This document shows, piece by piece, positions 1 through 8,416 of a DNA stretch of 24,672 nucleotides (positions are counted from its first letter, which is position 1; each line of letters starts with the position of its first letter). Below the pieces are notes generated by a model. The model searched no databases, had not been told where the DNA came from, and saw only the letters and a list, made by a program, of their open reading frames with translations. The stretch spans positions 1-24,672 of the forward strand of contig JACRGO010000158.1 in the NCBI GenBank assembly GCA_016212295.1. The letters are read 5' to 3'. A program made the position numbers and the translations under genes. This DNA is from Nitrospinota bacterium (GTDB taxonomy: Bacteria > Nitrospinota > Nitrospinia > JACRGO01).

Positions 1-187
1 GCGCCTTATTCATTAATGCCCTCATCACTTATAAATTCCCCTCTTGAGAGGGGTGGCCGAAGGCCGGGGTGTGTCAGCGGGTTTTTTATACCAATCGCAT
101 GTTTGCCCTTCTGGGCAAACTTTTTTTTCAAGACAGCTTCTAAGATTGGGGATTTAAATCCCAAATCCGCAATTTTAAATATATTCA
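1..187. repeat. Intergenic repeat-rich stretch with two palindromes
   Basis: No gene is supported here. Positions 38-53 form a near-perfect palindrome (seven-base arms CCCCTCT and AGAGGGG around TG), followed at once by GGCCGAAGGCC. This resembles boilerplate intergenic repeats I recall from many environmental genomes. The open frames across it are translations of the repeat and have no ribosome binding site. Confidence 0.5.
101..129 (+). terminator. Probable intrinsic terminator
   Basis: An eight-base perfect stem (GTTTGCCC and GGGCAAAC, loop TTCT, 101-120) is followed directly by a run of T on the plus strand. This is the form of a rho-independent terminator for a plus-strand gene lying left of the window. 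On the minus strand no U-tract follows the hairpin, so it is less suited to ending the thi transcript. It could instead be part of the surrounding dispersed repeat. Confidence 0.45.
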
Positions 188-391
188 TCATCCTCCGGCA
201 ATGGCGCGGATTATTTCCACACTGTCGCCTTCCTTAAGGACAGTGTAGCCGAACAACTCACGTTCTAAAAATTCGTTGTTGTATTCCACTATAACGGACC
301 TGGGAGGAAGATTCAGGTCCTCGATAAGCATGACTATGGTGGTCCCTTCATTTTTTTCCTTGGGCTCGCCGTTAAGGTGGAATTTGAGCAT
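188..391 (-). CDS. thiS: Sulfur carrier protein ThiS
   Basis: Small ubiquitin-fold sulfur carrier of thiazole synthesis. Its C-terminal glycine is adenylated (by ThiF-type enzymes) and thiocarboxylated, and ThiG takes the sulfur from it. The protein is about 67 residues, the usual ThiS size. It begins MLKFHLNGEPKE, has the internal VIVEYNNEFLERE and GDSVEIIRAIAGG segments of the family, and ends in the required Gly-Gly. I chose the ATG at 391 because it gives the standard N-terminus; an in-frame TTG at 403 would add four residues. Neither start has a clear Shine-Dalgarno sequence. thiS is last in the thi cluster and is separated from thiH by about 415 bp of repeats, so it may be distally co-transcribed or have its own promoter. 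No thiF, thiE or thiD is visible in this window. Confidence 0.9.
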   Translation of the reverse strand: MLKFHLNGEPKEKNEGTTIVMLIEDLNLPPRSVIVEYNNEFLERELFGYTVLKEGDSVEIIRAIAGG

Positions 392-403
392 TGTGTATAT
401 CAA

Positions 404-806
404 TAAGCGTTAACCACAGATTACATGGCGCGGCATAGCCGCAACCAAAGGGAAAACAAAATCCCAAATCCCAAATGACAAATGACAAATGACAAATAGC
501 AAATTGCAAATAAATTACAAATTACAAGTACTGAATGTCCAAAACAACTACATTTCCTTGTTTGTCATTTGTAATTTTGGTTATTGAGATTTATTTGTTA
601 TTTGACAATTGAGATTTGGAGTTTCATAAAACTTTGTTTTTTTAGCAAAGTTTTATGTATTTGTTGTACAGATTTTTTTTCAGTTCTCGCAAAGGCCGCA
701 AAGATTTTTTATATCAATTTACTTCTTTTTCTTTGCGCACTTAGCGGGCTCCGCGAGAAAAATCTTTTTAGCTTTGATTGCGGCAAAGCCGCGCACGGTC
801 CCTGTT
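404..806. repeat. Gene-free thiS-thiH gap made of hairpin repeats
   Basis: No gene is seen. Three elements are visible. First, 454-625 is a dispersed hairpin repeat, listed separately. Second, 626-636 (ATAAAACTTTG) and 646-656 form a perfect 11-base inverted repeat around a T-rich loop. Third, at about 682-765 there is a long imperfect inverted repeat whose outer arms are TTCTCGC and GCGAGAA, with CAAAG and CTTTG inside. The gap interrupts an otherwise compact minus-strand thi locus. Confidence 0.6.
454..625. repeat. Dispersed hairpin repeat, copy A
   Basis: The left half is a run of AAATCCC and AAATGAC units (three tandem AAATGAC units from 473). The right half, read on the other strand, gives a similar CAAATCTC...CAAATAAC...CAAATGAC run, so the element folds as a long imperfect hairpin. 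The centre reads TACTGAATGTCCAAAA. A closely similar copy lies at 11384-11499 and a short fragment at 4203-4240. It has no coding capacity and resembles a non-autonomous or MITE-like intergenic element. Confidence 0.65.
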
Positions 807-1919
807 TCAAACCAAAACAGCCTCCCAATCCTTCCAAACGGGATCATATCCGTTGGAGACCAGCATTTCCACAACCTCAGCGGGTGACCTGCCGTCCTCA
901 ACGTGGAACTGCTCCTTCCGCTGGTCAGGATCCAGGTATCCGCCAGGCTCCGTCCTGGACCCCGCGCTCAGGTGAGTCACGCCCAACCGGACCGCGCCGT
1001 CCCGCAGCCTGGGCTCTTCCCTGGTGGAAAGGACAATTCCAACGTCCGGGAAGGCTATTCTGAAGGCGCAGATTATCCTGGCGAAGGCTCGGTCATCCAC
1101 TGGATTCAGCGGCTTGATTGACCCGCTGGCTTGGCGCATCCTGGGAAAGCTGATTGTAAGCCTGGTTTTCCAGTGGCGTTTCAACATGAATGAAGTGTGC
1201 AGGAACAGGGCGACGGCCTCTTCCATTGGATTTCCCAACCCAAGCAGCGCCCCAATGCCCACGCGGTGAAATCCGGCCAAGGCGACACGCTCCGGGGTCT
1301 CCAGCCTCCACGCGTAGTCCCGTTTCTTCCCTTCGGGATGCAGTCTTTTGTAAAGCTCCCTGTTATATGTTTCCTGGTAAATGACAACTCCTTCCGCACC
1401 TGCCTTCCTCAACTCGATATAATTTTCCTGGGACTGCGGCCCTATCTCCAATGAAACAGATGGAAGAAATTCGTGTATGCTTGATATCGCCTCGCGAAGA
1501 TATTCAAGGCCGCACGTTTCCGGATCATCCCCGGCCACCAGGAGAATGCTCCGGAAACCTTGATCGAAAAGGAATCTGGCCTCCTTAACGATGGCGTCAG
1601 GCGGCAGGATCTTTCTCTCCATTGGATTGTCCTTGCGGAACCCGCAATAGAGGCAGTTGTTCAGGCAATAATTAGATAAATACAGGGGGGAGTAGAGTTG
1701 AATCACCCGCCCGAACCGTGAAAGGGTGATGGACCTCGCCCTTTGGGCCAGGGTCTCCAGCATATCGGAGGCCGCCGGCGAAAGAAGACAGAGGAACTCC
1801 CGAAGTCCTACGTGGCTGCTGGAAAGCGCCGCTTTTACGTTTGCGGTTGAAAAGGCCGAGGCGGAACCGGCCAGGGCCTTGATGTCGTGTTTCTCTAATT
1901 CCTCGAGGAAGGAGTTCAT
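807..1919 (-). CDS. thiH: 2-iminoacetate synthase ThiH (radical SAM)
   Basis: Radical SAM tyrosine lyase that cleaves L-tyrosine to dehydroglycine and p-cresol; the glycine imine is a substrate of ThiG in anaerobic-type thiazole synthesis. The 370-residue length is typical. The [4Fe-4S] motif CxxxCxxC is visible as [11 protein letters not shown] with cysteines at about 85, 89 and 92. The downstream [30 protein letters not shown] segment and the C-terminal [12 protein letters not shown] are family hallmarks. The ATG overlaps the thiG stop by four bases (1916-1919), so the two are translationally coupled, which fits their shared complex. Presence of ThiH rather than the glycine oxidase ThiO suggests anaerobic or facultative ancestry. 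Confidence 0.95.
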   Translation of the reverse strand: MNSFLEELEKHDIKALAGSASAFSTANVKAALSSSHVGLREFLCLLSPAASDMLETLAQRARSITLSRFGRVIQLYSPLYLSNYCLNNCLYCGFRKDNPMERKILPPDAIVKEARFLFDQGFRSILLVAGDDPETCGLEYLREAISSIHEFLPSVSLEIGPQSQENYIELRKAGAEGVVIYQETYNRELYKRLHPEGKKRDYAWRLETPERVALAGFHRVGIGALLGLGNPMEEAVALFLHTSFMLKRHWKTRLTISFPRMRQASGSIKPLNPVDDRAFARIICAFRIAFPDVGIVLSTREEPRLRDGAVRLGVTHLSAGSRTEPGGYLDPDQRKEQFHVEDGRSPAEVVEMLVSNGYDPVWKDWEAVLV

Positions 1920-2692
1920 CTGAGAAATCCGGTCAACGGACTGGACGCCTCGGCCTCGAACCTTACAGAGCCAAGGCCGCTCAGCCTTCCCTTGCGGCCC
2001 GCCTCCACTCCAAGTTTGAAGGCCCTGGCCATTTCCACAGGGTCCTCGGCCACGGCGATGGCGGTATTAACAAGCGTCGCAGCGGCCCCCATCTCCATGG
2101 CCTCCGCGGCATGGGAAGGCGCCCCAAGTCCGGCGTCCACAACAACCGGAACCCTCGCCTGTTCGATTATGATTTCTAGGTTCCCCTTGGTTATAAGGCC
2201 CCTGTTGGTGCCTATGGGGGCGGCAAGGGGCATCACCGTTACTGTGCCTATGTCGGCCAGTTTCAAGGCCAAAACAGGGTCGGCGTTGATGTAGGGAAGA
2301 ACCACAAAGCCTTCGTCCACGAGGATCTTCGCCGCCTCAAGGGTCCCGACCGGATCAGGGAGCAGAAAGCGTGGATCAGGAATGACCTCAAGCTTTATCC
2401 ATTCCGAAAGTCCTGCGGCGCGGGCCAGCCTTGCCAGCCGCACCGCCTCTTCGGCGGTCCTTGCCCCGGAGGTGTTCGGGAGCAGGTGGTATTTTTTTCT
2501 GTCTATGAAATCAAGGATGTCCTTGCCTGGGGCGGTGAGGTCCACGCGCCTCAAGGCGACGGTTACGATCTCGCACCCGGAGGCCTCGAGCGCGGCGGCC
2601 ATGGTCTCATGGGAGGGAAATTTGCCGGTTCCCATCATGAGCCTTGATTTGAATTCCTTCCCTGCGATAATCAAAGGATCGTTGTTGTTCAT
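1916..2692 (-). CDS. thiG: Thiazole synthase ThiG
   Basis: Builds the thiazole phosphate moiety of thiamin from deoxyxylulose 5-phosphate, dehydroglycine and ThiS thiocarboxylate. The 258-residue protein is a standard-length TIM barrel. The MMGTGKF motif lies at 19-25 and [20 protein letters not shown] at about 71-90. The Schiff-base lysine is K100 in EWIKLEVI. The phosphate-binding [20 protein letters not shown] and [10 protein letters not shown] segments are present. It starts 180 bp after the thiC stop and overlaps thiH by four bases, so it belongs to the riboswitch-controlled unit unless the repeat-bearing gap holds a terminator or promoter. Confidence 0.96.
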   Translation of the reverse strand: MNNNDPLIIAGKEFKSRLMMGTGKFPSHETMAAALEASGCEIVTVALRRVDLTAPGKDILDFIDRKKYHLLPNTSGARTAEEAVRLARLARAAGLSEWIKLEVIPDPRFLLPDPVGTLEAAKILVDEGFVVLPYINADPVLALKLADIGTVTVMPLAAPIGTNRGLITKGNLEIIIEQARVPVVVDAGLGAPSHAAEAMEMGAAATLVNTAIAVAEDPVEMARAFKLGVEAGRKGRLSGLGSVRFEAEASSPLTGFLR

Positions 2693-2871
2693 GAATTAAG
2701 TGGCTAAAGCCATGAAAATAATTTTAGATTTTAGATTTCAGATTTCAGATTTGAGGCGGCTATTTTTTAATTTTTTTAATTTTCAATTTGAAATCTGAAA
2801 TATCTTTTGACAGCCCTTTGCCAACCGTTAACTGTCAACTGCCCCCTGACGCCTGATGCCTGCCCCCTTTT
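2693..2871. repeat. thiC-thiG gap with short inverted repeat
   Basis: An AT-rich stretch with GATTTCAGATTTCAGATTTG at about 2733-2752 and its inverted counterpart CAATTTGAAATCTGAAAT at about 2785-2802, forming a hairpin. It is followed by CTGACGCCTGATGCCTG-type sequence. Composition and style match the other dispersed intergenic repeats in this window. No gene is seen. Confidence 0.5.
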
Positions 2872-4179
2872 TCATCTTCCCGTCACCTTCCTTGAAATGT
2901 TCATGGCACAGAATTTAGGCCCGCACATGGAACAGTAATCCGCGGTTTTAAATTCCTGCCCGGCCAGGGTCTCATCATGGTATTCGCGGGCGCGGTCCGG
3001 GTCCAGGGCAAGCTCGAATTGCCTTTCCCAGTCAAAGCCGTACCTTGCCCTGGCCATTGCGTCGTCCCTGTCCCTTGCCCCTTTCCGGTGCCTGGCGACG
3101 TCAGCCGCATGGGCTGCTATTTTATACGCCAGCAGGCCGGAGCGGACGTCCTCCGCGTTTGGAAGTCCGAGGTGCTCCTTTGGAGTCACGTAGCAAAGCA
3201 TGGCCGCCCCGGCCTGGGCCGCCATTGCCGCTCCTATGGCGGAGGAGATGTGGTCATATCCCGCCGCTATGTCAGTAACGATTGGGCCCAGCACATAAAA
3301 AGGCGCGTCGTGGCATAGCGCCATCTGTCTTTCAACGTTCATGGCGATCTGGTCCATGGGAATATGGCCCGGACCCTCGATCATCACTTGCGCGCCCCTA
3401 TCCCACGCCGTTTTTGTCAGATCGCCTAAAATCTTCAGCTCCCCGAACTGGGCCTCGTCGCTCGCGTCCGCAAGGCATCCGGGCCTCAGTCCGTCGCCCA
3501 GGCTGAGGGACACATCGTACCTCAGGCAGACGTCGAGGATCTTGCCGAAATCCGTGTACAGGAAATTTTCCGTTTCGTGATGCTCCATCCACTGGGCCAT
3601 GATCGCGCCGCCGCGGCTGACGATTCCAGTGACCCTCCTTCGCGCAAGGGGCACAAGCTCGCGCAGAAGGCCGCAATGGATGGTCATGAAGTCCACTCCC
3701 TGCCGGGCCTGGTATTCAATGACTTTCAAAACCCCCTCAATTGACAGGTCCTCAACCTTCTCGACTTCCTGCAGGGCCTGGTAAATCGGGACCGTGCCTA
3801 TGGGGATCGGGCTATGGGTAATTAAAGATTCCCGTATGCCGTTGATGTCGCTCCCGGTGGAGAGGTCCATCAATGTGTCCGCTCCGTATTTCAGGGAAAG
3901 GCGTAATTTTTCAAGCTCGCATTCCAGGCCGGAGCCAAGGGGGGAATTGCCTATGTTGACGTTCACCTTGCAACGCGCGGCCTTGCCTATGGCCATCGGT
4001 TCGAGTCCGTTATGCCTGATGTTGGCCGGGATGATGAGTCTTCCCGCCGCGATCTCGGCGCGGATGAATTCGGGGTCCAGACCCTCCCTCTCCGCCACGA
4101 AGCGCATCTCGCCTGAGACGTCTCCCCTTCGCGCAATGATGAATTGGGTGTTATTTTCCGTTGTATTGCGGTTTTTCAA
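2872..4179 (-). CDS. thiC: Phosphomethylpyrimidine synthase ThiC
   Basis: Radical SAM enzyme that rearranges 5-aminoimidazole ribotide into the hydroxymethylpyrimidine phosphate of thiamin. The 435-residue length matches the short bacterial form without the long N-terminal extension of proteobacterial ThiC. The C-terminal non-canonical cluster motif CxxCxxxxC is [13 protein letters not shown] with cysteines at 416, 419 and 424. Core motifs include [47 protein letters not shown] and [15 protein letters not shown]. The start is a TTG at 4179, preceded by AGGG about eight bases upstream on the minus strand. It is the first gene after the TPP riboswitch, about 270 bases into the leader. Confidence 0.97.
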   Translation of the reverse strand: MKNRNTTENNTQFIIARRGDVSGEMRFVAEREGLDPEFIRAEIAAGRLIIPANIRHNGLEPMAIGKAARCKVNVNIGNSPLGSGLECELEKLRLSLKYGADTLMDLSTGSDINGIRESLITHSPIPIGTVPIYQALQEVEKVEDLSIEGVLKVIEYQARQGVDFMTIHCGLLRELVPLARRRVTGIVSRGGAIMAQWMEHHETENFLYTDFGKILDVCLRYDVSLSLGDGLRPGCLADASDEAQFGELKILGDLTKTAWDRGAQVMIEGPGHIPMDQIAMNVERQMALCHDAPFYVLGPIVTDIAAGYDHISSAIGAAMAAQAGAAMLCYVTPKEHLGLPNAEDVRSGLLAYKIAAHAADVARHRKGARDRDDAMARARYGFDWERQFELALDPDRAREYHDETLAGQEFKTADYCSMCGPKFCAMNISRKVTGR

Positions 4180-4202
4180 TTAGTAGTCCCTTATCTGTAA
4201 GA

Positions 4203-4240
4203 AAAACAAAATCCCAAATAACAATTGCTGAATGTTCGTC
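4203..4240. repeat. Dispersed hairpin repeat, fragment (copy C)
   Basis: The stretch AAAACAAAATCCCAAATAAC followed by AATTGCTGAATGTTC matches the left half and centre of the repeat at 454-625. The right arm is absent. It lies in the thiC leader. Confidence 0.45.
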
Positions 4241-4259
4241 TCATATATTTGAAAGAATG

Positions 4260-4323
4260 TCTCACACAAAGCCACGAAGGCGCTAAGATTTTTTCTTTGT
4301 GATCTTTGTGCCTTTGTGTGAGA
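4260..4323. repeat. Inverted repeat in the thiC leader
   Basis: The arms TCTCACACAAAGCCAC (4260-4275) and TTGTGCCTTTGTGTGAGA (4306-4323) are near-complementary and would form a long stem. Sequence of the style CACAAAGGCACGAAGGCGC is again a common intergenic repeat. It sits between the TPP aptamer and thiC and so would lie in the 5' leader RNA, where it could affect transcription or start-site access. Confidence 0.55.
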
Positions 4324-4451
4324 TTATCTCTAAAATGAATTTAGGCTCACTAGCACAGAGGACACCTCACATTTTTGTGGCTAAATACCAGATGCGGATT
4401 TTAAAAGGGGGCGAGAAAGGCAGGAAAAAAGGAGCAAAAGATTCCATCATT

Positions 4452-4532
4452 GCCTTCCCTACGCCGGCATTATCCGGATCAGGTTCAGTGGGTATACTCT
4501 CAGGCCCTTATCGGGCCACCCCTGGCGAAGTA
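4452..4532 (-). promoter_or_regulatory. TPP riboswitch (THI element) upstream of thiC
   Basis: On the minus strand the sequence reads AGGGGTGGCCC, then the conserved CTGAGA (4503-4498), then ACCC, then GAACCTGATCCGGATAATG and CCGGCGTAGGGAAG. This is the conserved core of the thiamin pyrophosphate aptamer, in the right order and spacing (P3 with CUGAGA, P4/P5 with GAUCCGGAUAAUGCC). TPP binding is expected to lower expression of thiC and the genes behind it. No obvious terminator follows directly. About 270 bases of leader separate the aptamer from the thiC start, so the expression platform is unclear. Confidence 0.95.
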
Positions 4533-4636
4533 TGTTAAGTTACAAGTGACTAAAGTTTAAAGTGAGCTAAAGTTGAGGTGAAAAGCATCTGCGCGCATCA
4601 CGCATGACGCCGTACACATGACACATTTACAATGAA

Positions 4637-4664
4637 ATTAACACAGTCTTCCGGGAGTTGTCAA
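4637..4664 (-). promoter_or_regulatory. Candidate sigma70-type promoter for the thi locus
   Basis: A perfect TTGACA lies at 4664-4659 on the minus strand, overlapping the rimP stop codon. After a 16-base spacer comes GTTAAT (4642-4637), a four-of-six match to the -10 consensus. Transcription would begin about 100 bases before the TPP aptamer. The position fits, but the -10 is weak. Confidence 0.4.
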
Positions 4665-5125
4665 AACTCAAACTCCAGGTTCCCCTTGGCTATGTCCCTA
4701 AGGGGAATGGCCACCTTTTGGTCCTCGGCCTCGATATGAAGGAGGACGCTTTCTCCCTCCACTCCCAGAATTCTCCCCAAATACTTTTTCCTCCCGCCCA
4801 ATGGGGCGAAGGTGTTGATCCTGGCAAGTTTGCCCTGGAACCTTTGGTAATCGGAGAGTTTTTTCAGGGGCCGGTCCAGGCCGGGCGAGGAGACTTCCAG
4901 CGTGTAATGGTGAGGGATAAGGTCTTCAACGTCAAGGATCGGGCCTGCCTCCCGGCTGATCAGGGAACAATCTTCTATGGTGATTCCCCCTTCCTTGTCT
5001 ATGAAGATCCGGATGACCCAGCCCCGCCCCTCCCTTCTATACTCCACCTCCACGAGTTCCATGCCCTCGGACTCCACCACCGGGGCCAGGATATCTCTTA
5101 ATTTTTCCGTTACTGACTGGCTCAT
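4661..5125 (-). CDS. rimP: Ribosome maturation factor RimP
   Basis: Cytoplasmic factor needed for 30S subunit maturation. The 154-residue protein has the usual two-domain layout. The N-terminal domain contains GMELVEVEYRREGRGWVIRIFIDKEGGITIEDCSLISRE and the signature HHYTLEVSSPGLDRPL (about 92-107); the C-terminal SH3-like domain ends in AKGNLEFEF. The ATG at 5125 has AAAGGAA a few bases upstream. In most bacteria rimP leads the nusA-infB operon; here it is followed by the thi promoter and riboswitch, so it is detached from that context. Confidence 0.95.
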   Translation of the reverse strand: MSQSVTEKLRDILAPVVESEGMELVEVEYRREGRGWVIRIFIDKEGGITIEDCSLISREAGPILDVEDLIPHHYTLEVSSPGLDRPLKKLSDYQRFQGKLARINTFAPLGGRKKYLGRILGVEGESVLLHIEAEDQKVAIPLRDIAKGNLEFEF

Positions 5126-5350
5126 AAAATTCCTTTAATACTTTGATTCATAAGCGATAAAAATGGAAATACCTATGCTATTTAATTATAATAAGTCCGG
5201 CATTGGTTCTTATATGCGAGGGGAAAACTCCATGTCTAAAGTTTATCCGCGATAAAGGAGAGAGTCAATCAGCGGCCTTGAGAGTTTGAATGGATTGCCG
5301 CGTTCGAGCCAGACTATATTGGCTTTCATTTTATTTTAGGAGGCTTTGCC
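5126..5350. other. Divergent intergenic region
   Basis: It separates rimP (minus) from the secreted orphan (plus) and must hold both promoters. On the minus strand TATAAT occurs near 5182, without a good -35. On the plus strand TATATT near 5317 is a possible -10, again without a good -35. AGGAGG at 5339-5344 is the ribosome binding site of the plus-strand gene. Confidence 0.35.
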
Positions 5351-5842
5351 ATGAATGAAACGTTGCGGCGGAGGGTATGGCGGACTGAGTTCCTTTTCTT
5401 TTTTCTATGCCTTGCGCTCTTGATTAAAGGGACAGTCGCGCCGCGCGCCGCCTTCGGCGAAGACGCTATTCTTGAAGATTACTCCATTGGATGGGGCGGG
5501 ACCTCTGCTTCCGGCTCGGCCGGGGTGGCCGCCACGCTCGACGACAAATATTTCGGAGGCGGGACCGCTGAGGCGTCTATAAAACTTGCCATGAAAAATG
5601 AAGGGGGCGACCTTACTCTCAAGGTATGGAGAAACGTGGCCCCTGGAGAAATCGCCTTTGCCCTTTTGGTCTTTAGGGTGGAAGTCGTTGGATATAGCTA
5701 TTCCGGCGCGCGGGTTTATTCGAAAAAGCTTGGCGGGTTCACCTTCGGGGACAGCAAATCAGGGACATGGTCTAAGAAGTTGAAGGGCATTCCGTCGAAC
5801 GCCAGAAAGATAAACATGATTTTTTACGGCAACTATGAATAA
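5351..5842 (+). CDS. Small secreted protein of unknown function
   Basis: I do not recognise this 163-residue protein. Residues 1 to about 37 look like a signal peptide: basic MNETLRRRVWR, hydrophobic FLFFFLCLALLI, then an Ala-rich region ending AAFGED. The mature part is Gly- and Lys-rich with alternating hydrophobic residues (YFGGGTAEASIKLAMKN, FALLVFRVEVVGYSYSGARV), suggesting a beta-sandwich, and has no cysteine. A strong ribosome binding site (AGGAGG, six bases before the ATG) supports expression. It stands alone and converges with the ilvA operon 80 bp downstream. A periplasmic or surface protein is the most that can be said. Confidence 0.75.
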   Translation: MNETLRRRVWRTEFLFFFLCLALLIKGTVAPRAAFGEDAILEDYSIGWGGTSASGSAGVAATLDDKYFGGGTAEASIKLAMKNEGGDLTLKVWRNVAPGEIAFALLVFRVEVVGYSYSGARVYSKKLGGFTFGDSKSGTWSKKLKGIPSNARKINMIFYGNYE

Positions 5843-5922
5843 AACCTTGGGGCATTCACCAGCGAACATGAAAATTATTCTTCCTGTTCATCTATTTCAT
5901 TGTGAGTAATAAGATAAAGCCG

Positions 5923-7143
5923 CTAAACCGCCACAGAAATTTTATATCCCACGCGCTTCAAATCTTTTATGATTTCCTGATTGTGCCCGTCCCCGTGGGT
6001 CTCAAGTGTCACGCTTATCCCTGTATGCCCGATATCCGTCCGGACCGACATCCTGTCATGGGAAATCTCAAGGATATTCGCCCTTATCCCTCCTAAAAGG
6101 TCCGCCAATTTCCCCAAGGCGCCGGGCGTGTCCGGGACTTCCGTCCTTAGCCGCAGTATTCTTCCGGTCTTCATGAGGCCCTTTTCAATTATACGCTCCA
6201 AGAGGTTCACGTCAATATTGCCTCCGGTGAGTACAAGCGCGGCCTTCCTTCCTGGTTTGCGTATTTTTTTTGACAGCAAGGCCGCCAGGGGAACCGCGCC
6301 TGCTCCCTCCACTATTATTTTTTTGCGCTCCATCAAGAGCAGAATGGAGAAGGCGATTTCATCATCCGAAACGGTGAAAATATCATCAACCACCTCTCGT
6401 ATAATGGGGAAGGTAATGCTGCCTGGCTTTCTTATGGCAATACCGTCAGCAATGGTCTTTTCCGGTTTGGTCTCAATTATCCTGCCTTGCAAAAAAGATT
6501 GGCGTGCTGATTGGACATGCTCCGATTGAACCCCTATAACCCTAACCTTGGGATTAAGCGCCTTAAGGGCGATCCCTATCCCGGAAATCAATCCTCCGCC
6601 ACCGATGGGAACAATGGCTGTTTCAACGCCGGGCAGGGCTTCGGCTATTTCCAGCCCGATGGTCCCTTGCCCGGCTATGAGGGTTTCATCATTAAAGGTT
6701 TCTATCAGGGTGGCCCCGCGTTCCCTTGCGATCTCCGACGCCTTTTTGTAGGCGTCCTCGAAGGTAACTCCTTCCAGGACCATCTTCGCCCCGTAACCTA
6801 TAACCGCGCTCTGCTTGGAAAGAGGGGCGTGGACGGGCATTACAACAGTGGCCGGAATGCCGAATTTATTGGCCGCCAGGGCGACCCCCTGGGCGTGGTT
6901 TCCGGCGGAGGCAGCAACCACGCCTCTTTGTCTGGTCCGTTTATCCAGGGAGGATATTTTGTTATAGGCCCCCCGGATTTTAAATGATCCGCCGCGCTGG
7001 AGATTCTCTAATTTAAGGTAAACCTCCACGCCCGACATTTGGGAAAAGGTCCTGGAGCGTATCAGCGGGGTATTATGCACCTCCCCCTGTAGCCTTTCCC
7101 GGGCCTTAAGGATATCTTCTATTCCAACCCTCGGATTTTTCAT
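5923..7143 (-). CDS. ilvA: Threonine ammonia-lyase with ACT domain
   Basis: PLP-dependent deamination of L-threonine to 2-oxobutyrate, either biosynthetic (isoleucine) or catabolic. The protein has 406 residues. The PLP lysine is K55 in GGSFKIRGAY, the phosphate-binding glycine loop is IVPIGGGGLISGIG, and SAGNHAQGVALAA is the conserved Asn loop. Residues about 329-406 form a single ACT domain (LRLRTEVPDTPGALGKLADLL), giving the roughly 400-residue form rather than the 500-residue IlvA with its longer regulatory domain. The ATG overlaps the upstream gene's stop by four bases. The symbol is approximate, since catabolic TdcB-like enzymes with ACT have the same layout. Confidence 0.92.
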   Translation of the reverse strand: MKNPRVGIEDILKARERLQGEVHNTPLIRSRTFSQMSGVEVYLKLENLQRGGSFKIRGAYNKISSLDKRTRQRGVVAASAGNHAQGVALAANKFGIPATVVMPVHAPLSKQSAVIGYGAKMVLEGVTFEDAYKKASEIARERGATLIETFNDETLIAGQGTIGLEIAEALPGVETAIVPIGGGGLISGIGIALKALNPKVRVIGVQSEHVQSARQSFLQGRIIETKPEKTIADGIAIRKPGSITFPIIREVVDDIFTVSDDEIAFSILLLMERKKIIVEGAGAVPLAALLSKKIRKPGRKAALVLTGGNIDVNLLERIIEKGLMKTGRILRLRTEVPDTPGALGKLADLLGGIRANILEISHDRMSVRTDIGHTGISVTLETHGDGHNQEIIKDLKRVGYKISVAV

Positions 7144-7949
7144 GGCCGTTTCCCCGCCGCGCCGGTCTTTTTTTTCAGAAACACAAAGTCCCCCTCTTTA
7201 AGATTGAAAGCATCCGCTCCACTGCCGTTTTTCACGAAGAGTTCAATATAACCTGAGCTGTTTACAAGCCCGGAAAGTTCCCCTTCCTTAGCAGCCGCGT
7301 AATGGGTCACCAGGGGGATATGCTTCTTGTTGACGGTCTTCAGCCGGTAATCTAGCGCGTTTTCGCCAGGCGCGGGGCGAAGATCAGTCGCCATGTTCCC
7401 GAATCTGTCCCTGAAAACCATGGTTCCTTGGGTCTCCCCATTTTCCAAAAACTCCGGCTCCGGCAAATCCAGCAAGACAGGCCTATCCAGGTTCTTACCA
7501 AAGGATGCCGGATATTTTCCAAGCGATAGATGGGCCGCCACGGGCGCGAAAACATCTCGTCCATGAAAAGTCGAGCTTACGGGGCGGATGAAATAATCAG
7601 CGTTCATCGCCTCCACAGCAAAGTCAAAGCCCATGTTTTTCATGGCCATGGTGAGAACGCCGTTATCGGGCGCCACCAAATATGTTTCCCCTGTTTTCAC
7701 TATGATTTTTTTCCTGTTCGACCCCACGCCGGGATCAACCACCACGACATGTATGGAGTTTTTGGGGAAGAATGGAAGGGCGGAATCCAGACAATAACAA
7801 GCGCGGACGATATTGCCAGGCTCGATCTCGTGGCATAGGTCCACGATCAAGGCTTGGGGATTAATACGGAGGATTACCCCTTTCATTATCCCCACGAACG
7901 GGTCTCTTTGCCCGAAGTCCGTGGTCAGGGTTATAACCCTTTTATTCAT
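7140..7949 (-). CDS. SAM hydroxide adenosyltransferase (DUF62 family)
   Basis: Family related to the fluorinase and chlorinase enzymes that hydrolyses S-adenosylmethionine to adenosine and methionine, using water or hydroxide as nucleophile. The 269-residue length is typical. Conserved blocks are ITLTTDFGQRDPFVGIMKGV at 6-25, DLCHEIEPGNIVRACYCL, VVVVDPGVGSNRKKI, LVAPDNGVL and FHGRDVFAPVAAHLSLG, which also mark the two-domain fold. It starts five bases after the receiver gene's stop and overlaps ilvA by four bases. The operon could link SAM or methionine turnover with 2-oxobutyrate supply, but that is inference. Confidence 0.92.
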   Translation of the reverse strand: MNKRVITLTTDFGQRDPFVGIMKGVILRINPQALIVDLCHEIEPGNIVRACYCLDSALPFFPKNSIHVVVVDPGVGSNRKKIIVKTGETYLVAPDNGVLTMAMKNMGFDFAVEAMNADYFIRPVSSTFHGRDVFAPVAAHLSLGKYPASFGKNLDRPVLLDLPEPEFLENGETQGTMVFRDRFGNMATDLRPAPGENALDYRLKTVNKKHIPLVTHYAAAKEGELSGLVNSSGYIELFVKNGSGADAFNLKEGDFVFLKKKTGAAGKRP

Positions 7950-7954
7950 GTGCG

Positions 7955-8416
7955 TTAATTTAAGTCAGCTTTTTCTTGCAAATTCAAAAGCTTGCAAATT
8001 TTTTCAAGCAGGATTTTCTTGTCAACCGGTTTCACCACATAATCCTGGGCGCCGGCCTTGATCGATTGGACCAGTGATTTCTGGTCAGTCATAGCCGAAA
8101 CCACTACCAGGGGGATTTTGGCGTATTCCCCCTGCTTTCTTATGATATTAATAAGTTGAATACCGTTAATCTGTGGCATGTTGATATCTATCAGCGCCAG
8201 ATCAATCTCCGGGTGGCGCGATAATTTTGCCAGGGCGTCCCTACCGGTGTCCGCTTCCACGAAATCGAAATTGGCCTCCCTCAGCATCATTTTCAGCATT
8301 TTCCTTGTGCCGGGATCGTCCTCCACCAACAGTATAACCTTTTGTTTTAAAAGGCGGTAAAGGGGGAGATGGTCCTGGGATTTGTCTTTGGGGGGCTTTT
8401 TGCCTGTATCCATCAT
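7955..8416 (-). CDS. Single-domain CheY-like response regulator
   Basis: A 153-residue stand-alone receiver with a 25-residue basic N-terminal extension and no output domain. All key residues are present: acidic pair D33-D34 (LLVEDDPGT), phosphoacceptor D77 (ALIDINMP), S107 (VVVSAMTD) and K129 (YVVKPVD). AGGAGG lies about seven bases before the first ATG, and a second ATG follows immediately. It leads the operon with the SAM hydrolase and threonine ammonia-lyase, an unusual pairing with metabolic genes. The cognate kinase is not obvious; the only kinase nearby (9254-10006) lacks its ATPase domain. Confidence 0.93.
   Translation of the reverse strand: MMDTGKKPPKDKSQDHLPLYRLLKQKVILLVEDDPGTRKMLKMMLREANFDFVEADTGRDALAKLSRHPEIDLALIDINMPQINGIQLINIIRKQGEYAKIPLVVVSAMTDQKSLVQSIKAGAQDYVVKPVDKKILLEKICKLLNLQEKADLN

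Noticed and set aside
6-191. Minus-strand frame of 61 codons at the left edge
   Set aside because: It translates the intergenic palindromic repeat (THPGLRPPLSRGEF) and the terminator-like hairpin, with no ribosome binding site.
473-497. Tandem AAATGAC units as a possible CRISPR or microsatellite array
   Set aside because: The units are seven bases with no spacers and are part of a larger hairpin repeat with another copy at 11384-11499.
584-1063. Plus-strand frame of 159 codons
   Set aside because: It runs through the repeat-filled gap and then antisense to thiH. The thiH protein is unmistakable.
4299-4538. Plus-strand frame of 79 codons
   Set aside because: It lies antisense to the TPP riboswitch and the thiC leader hairpin, with no similarity to known proteins.
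5981-6529. Plus-strand frame of 182 codons
   Set aside because: It is the antisense shadow of the threonine ammonia-lyase gene.
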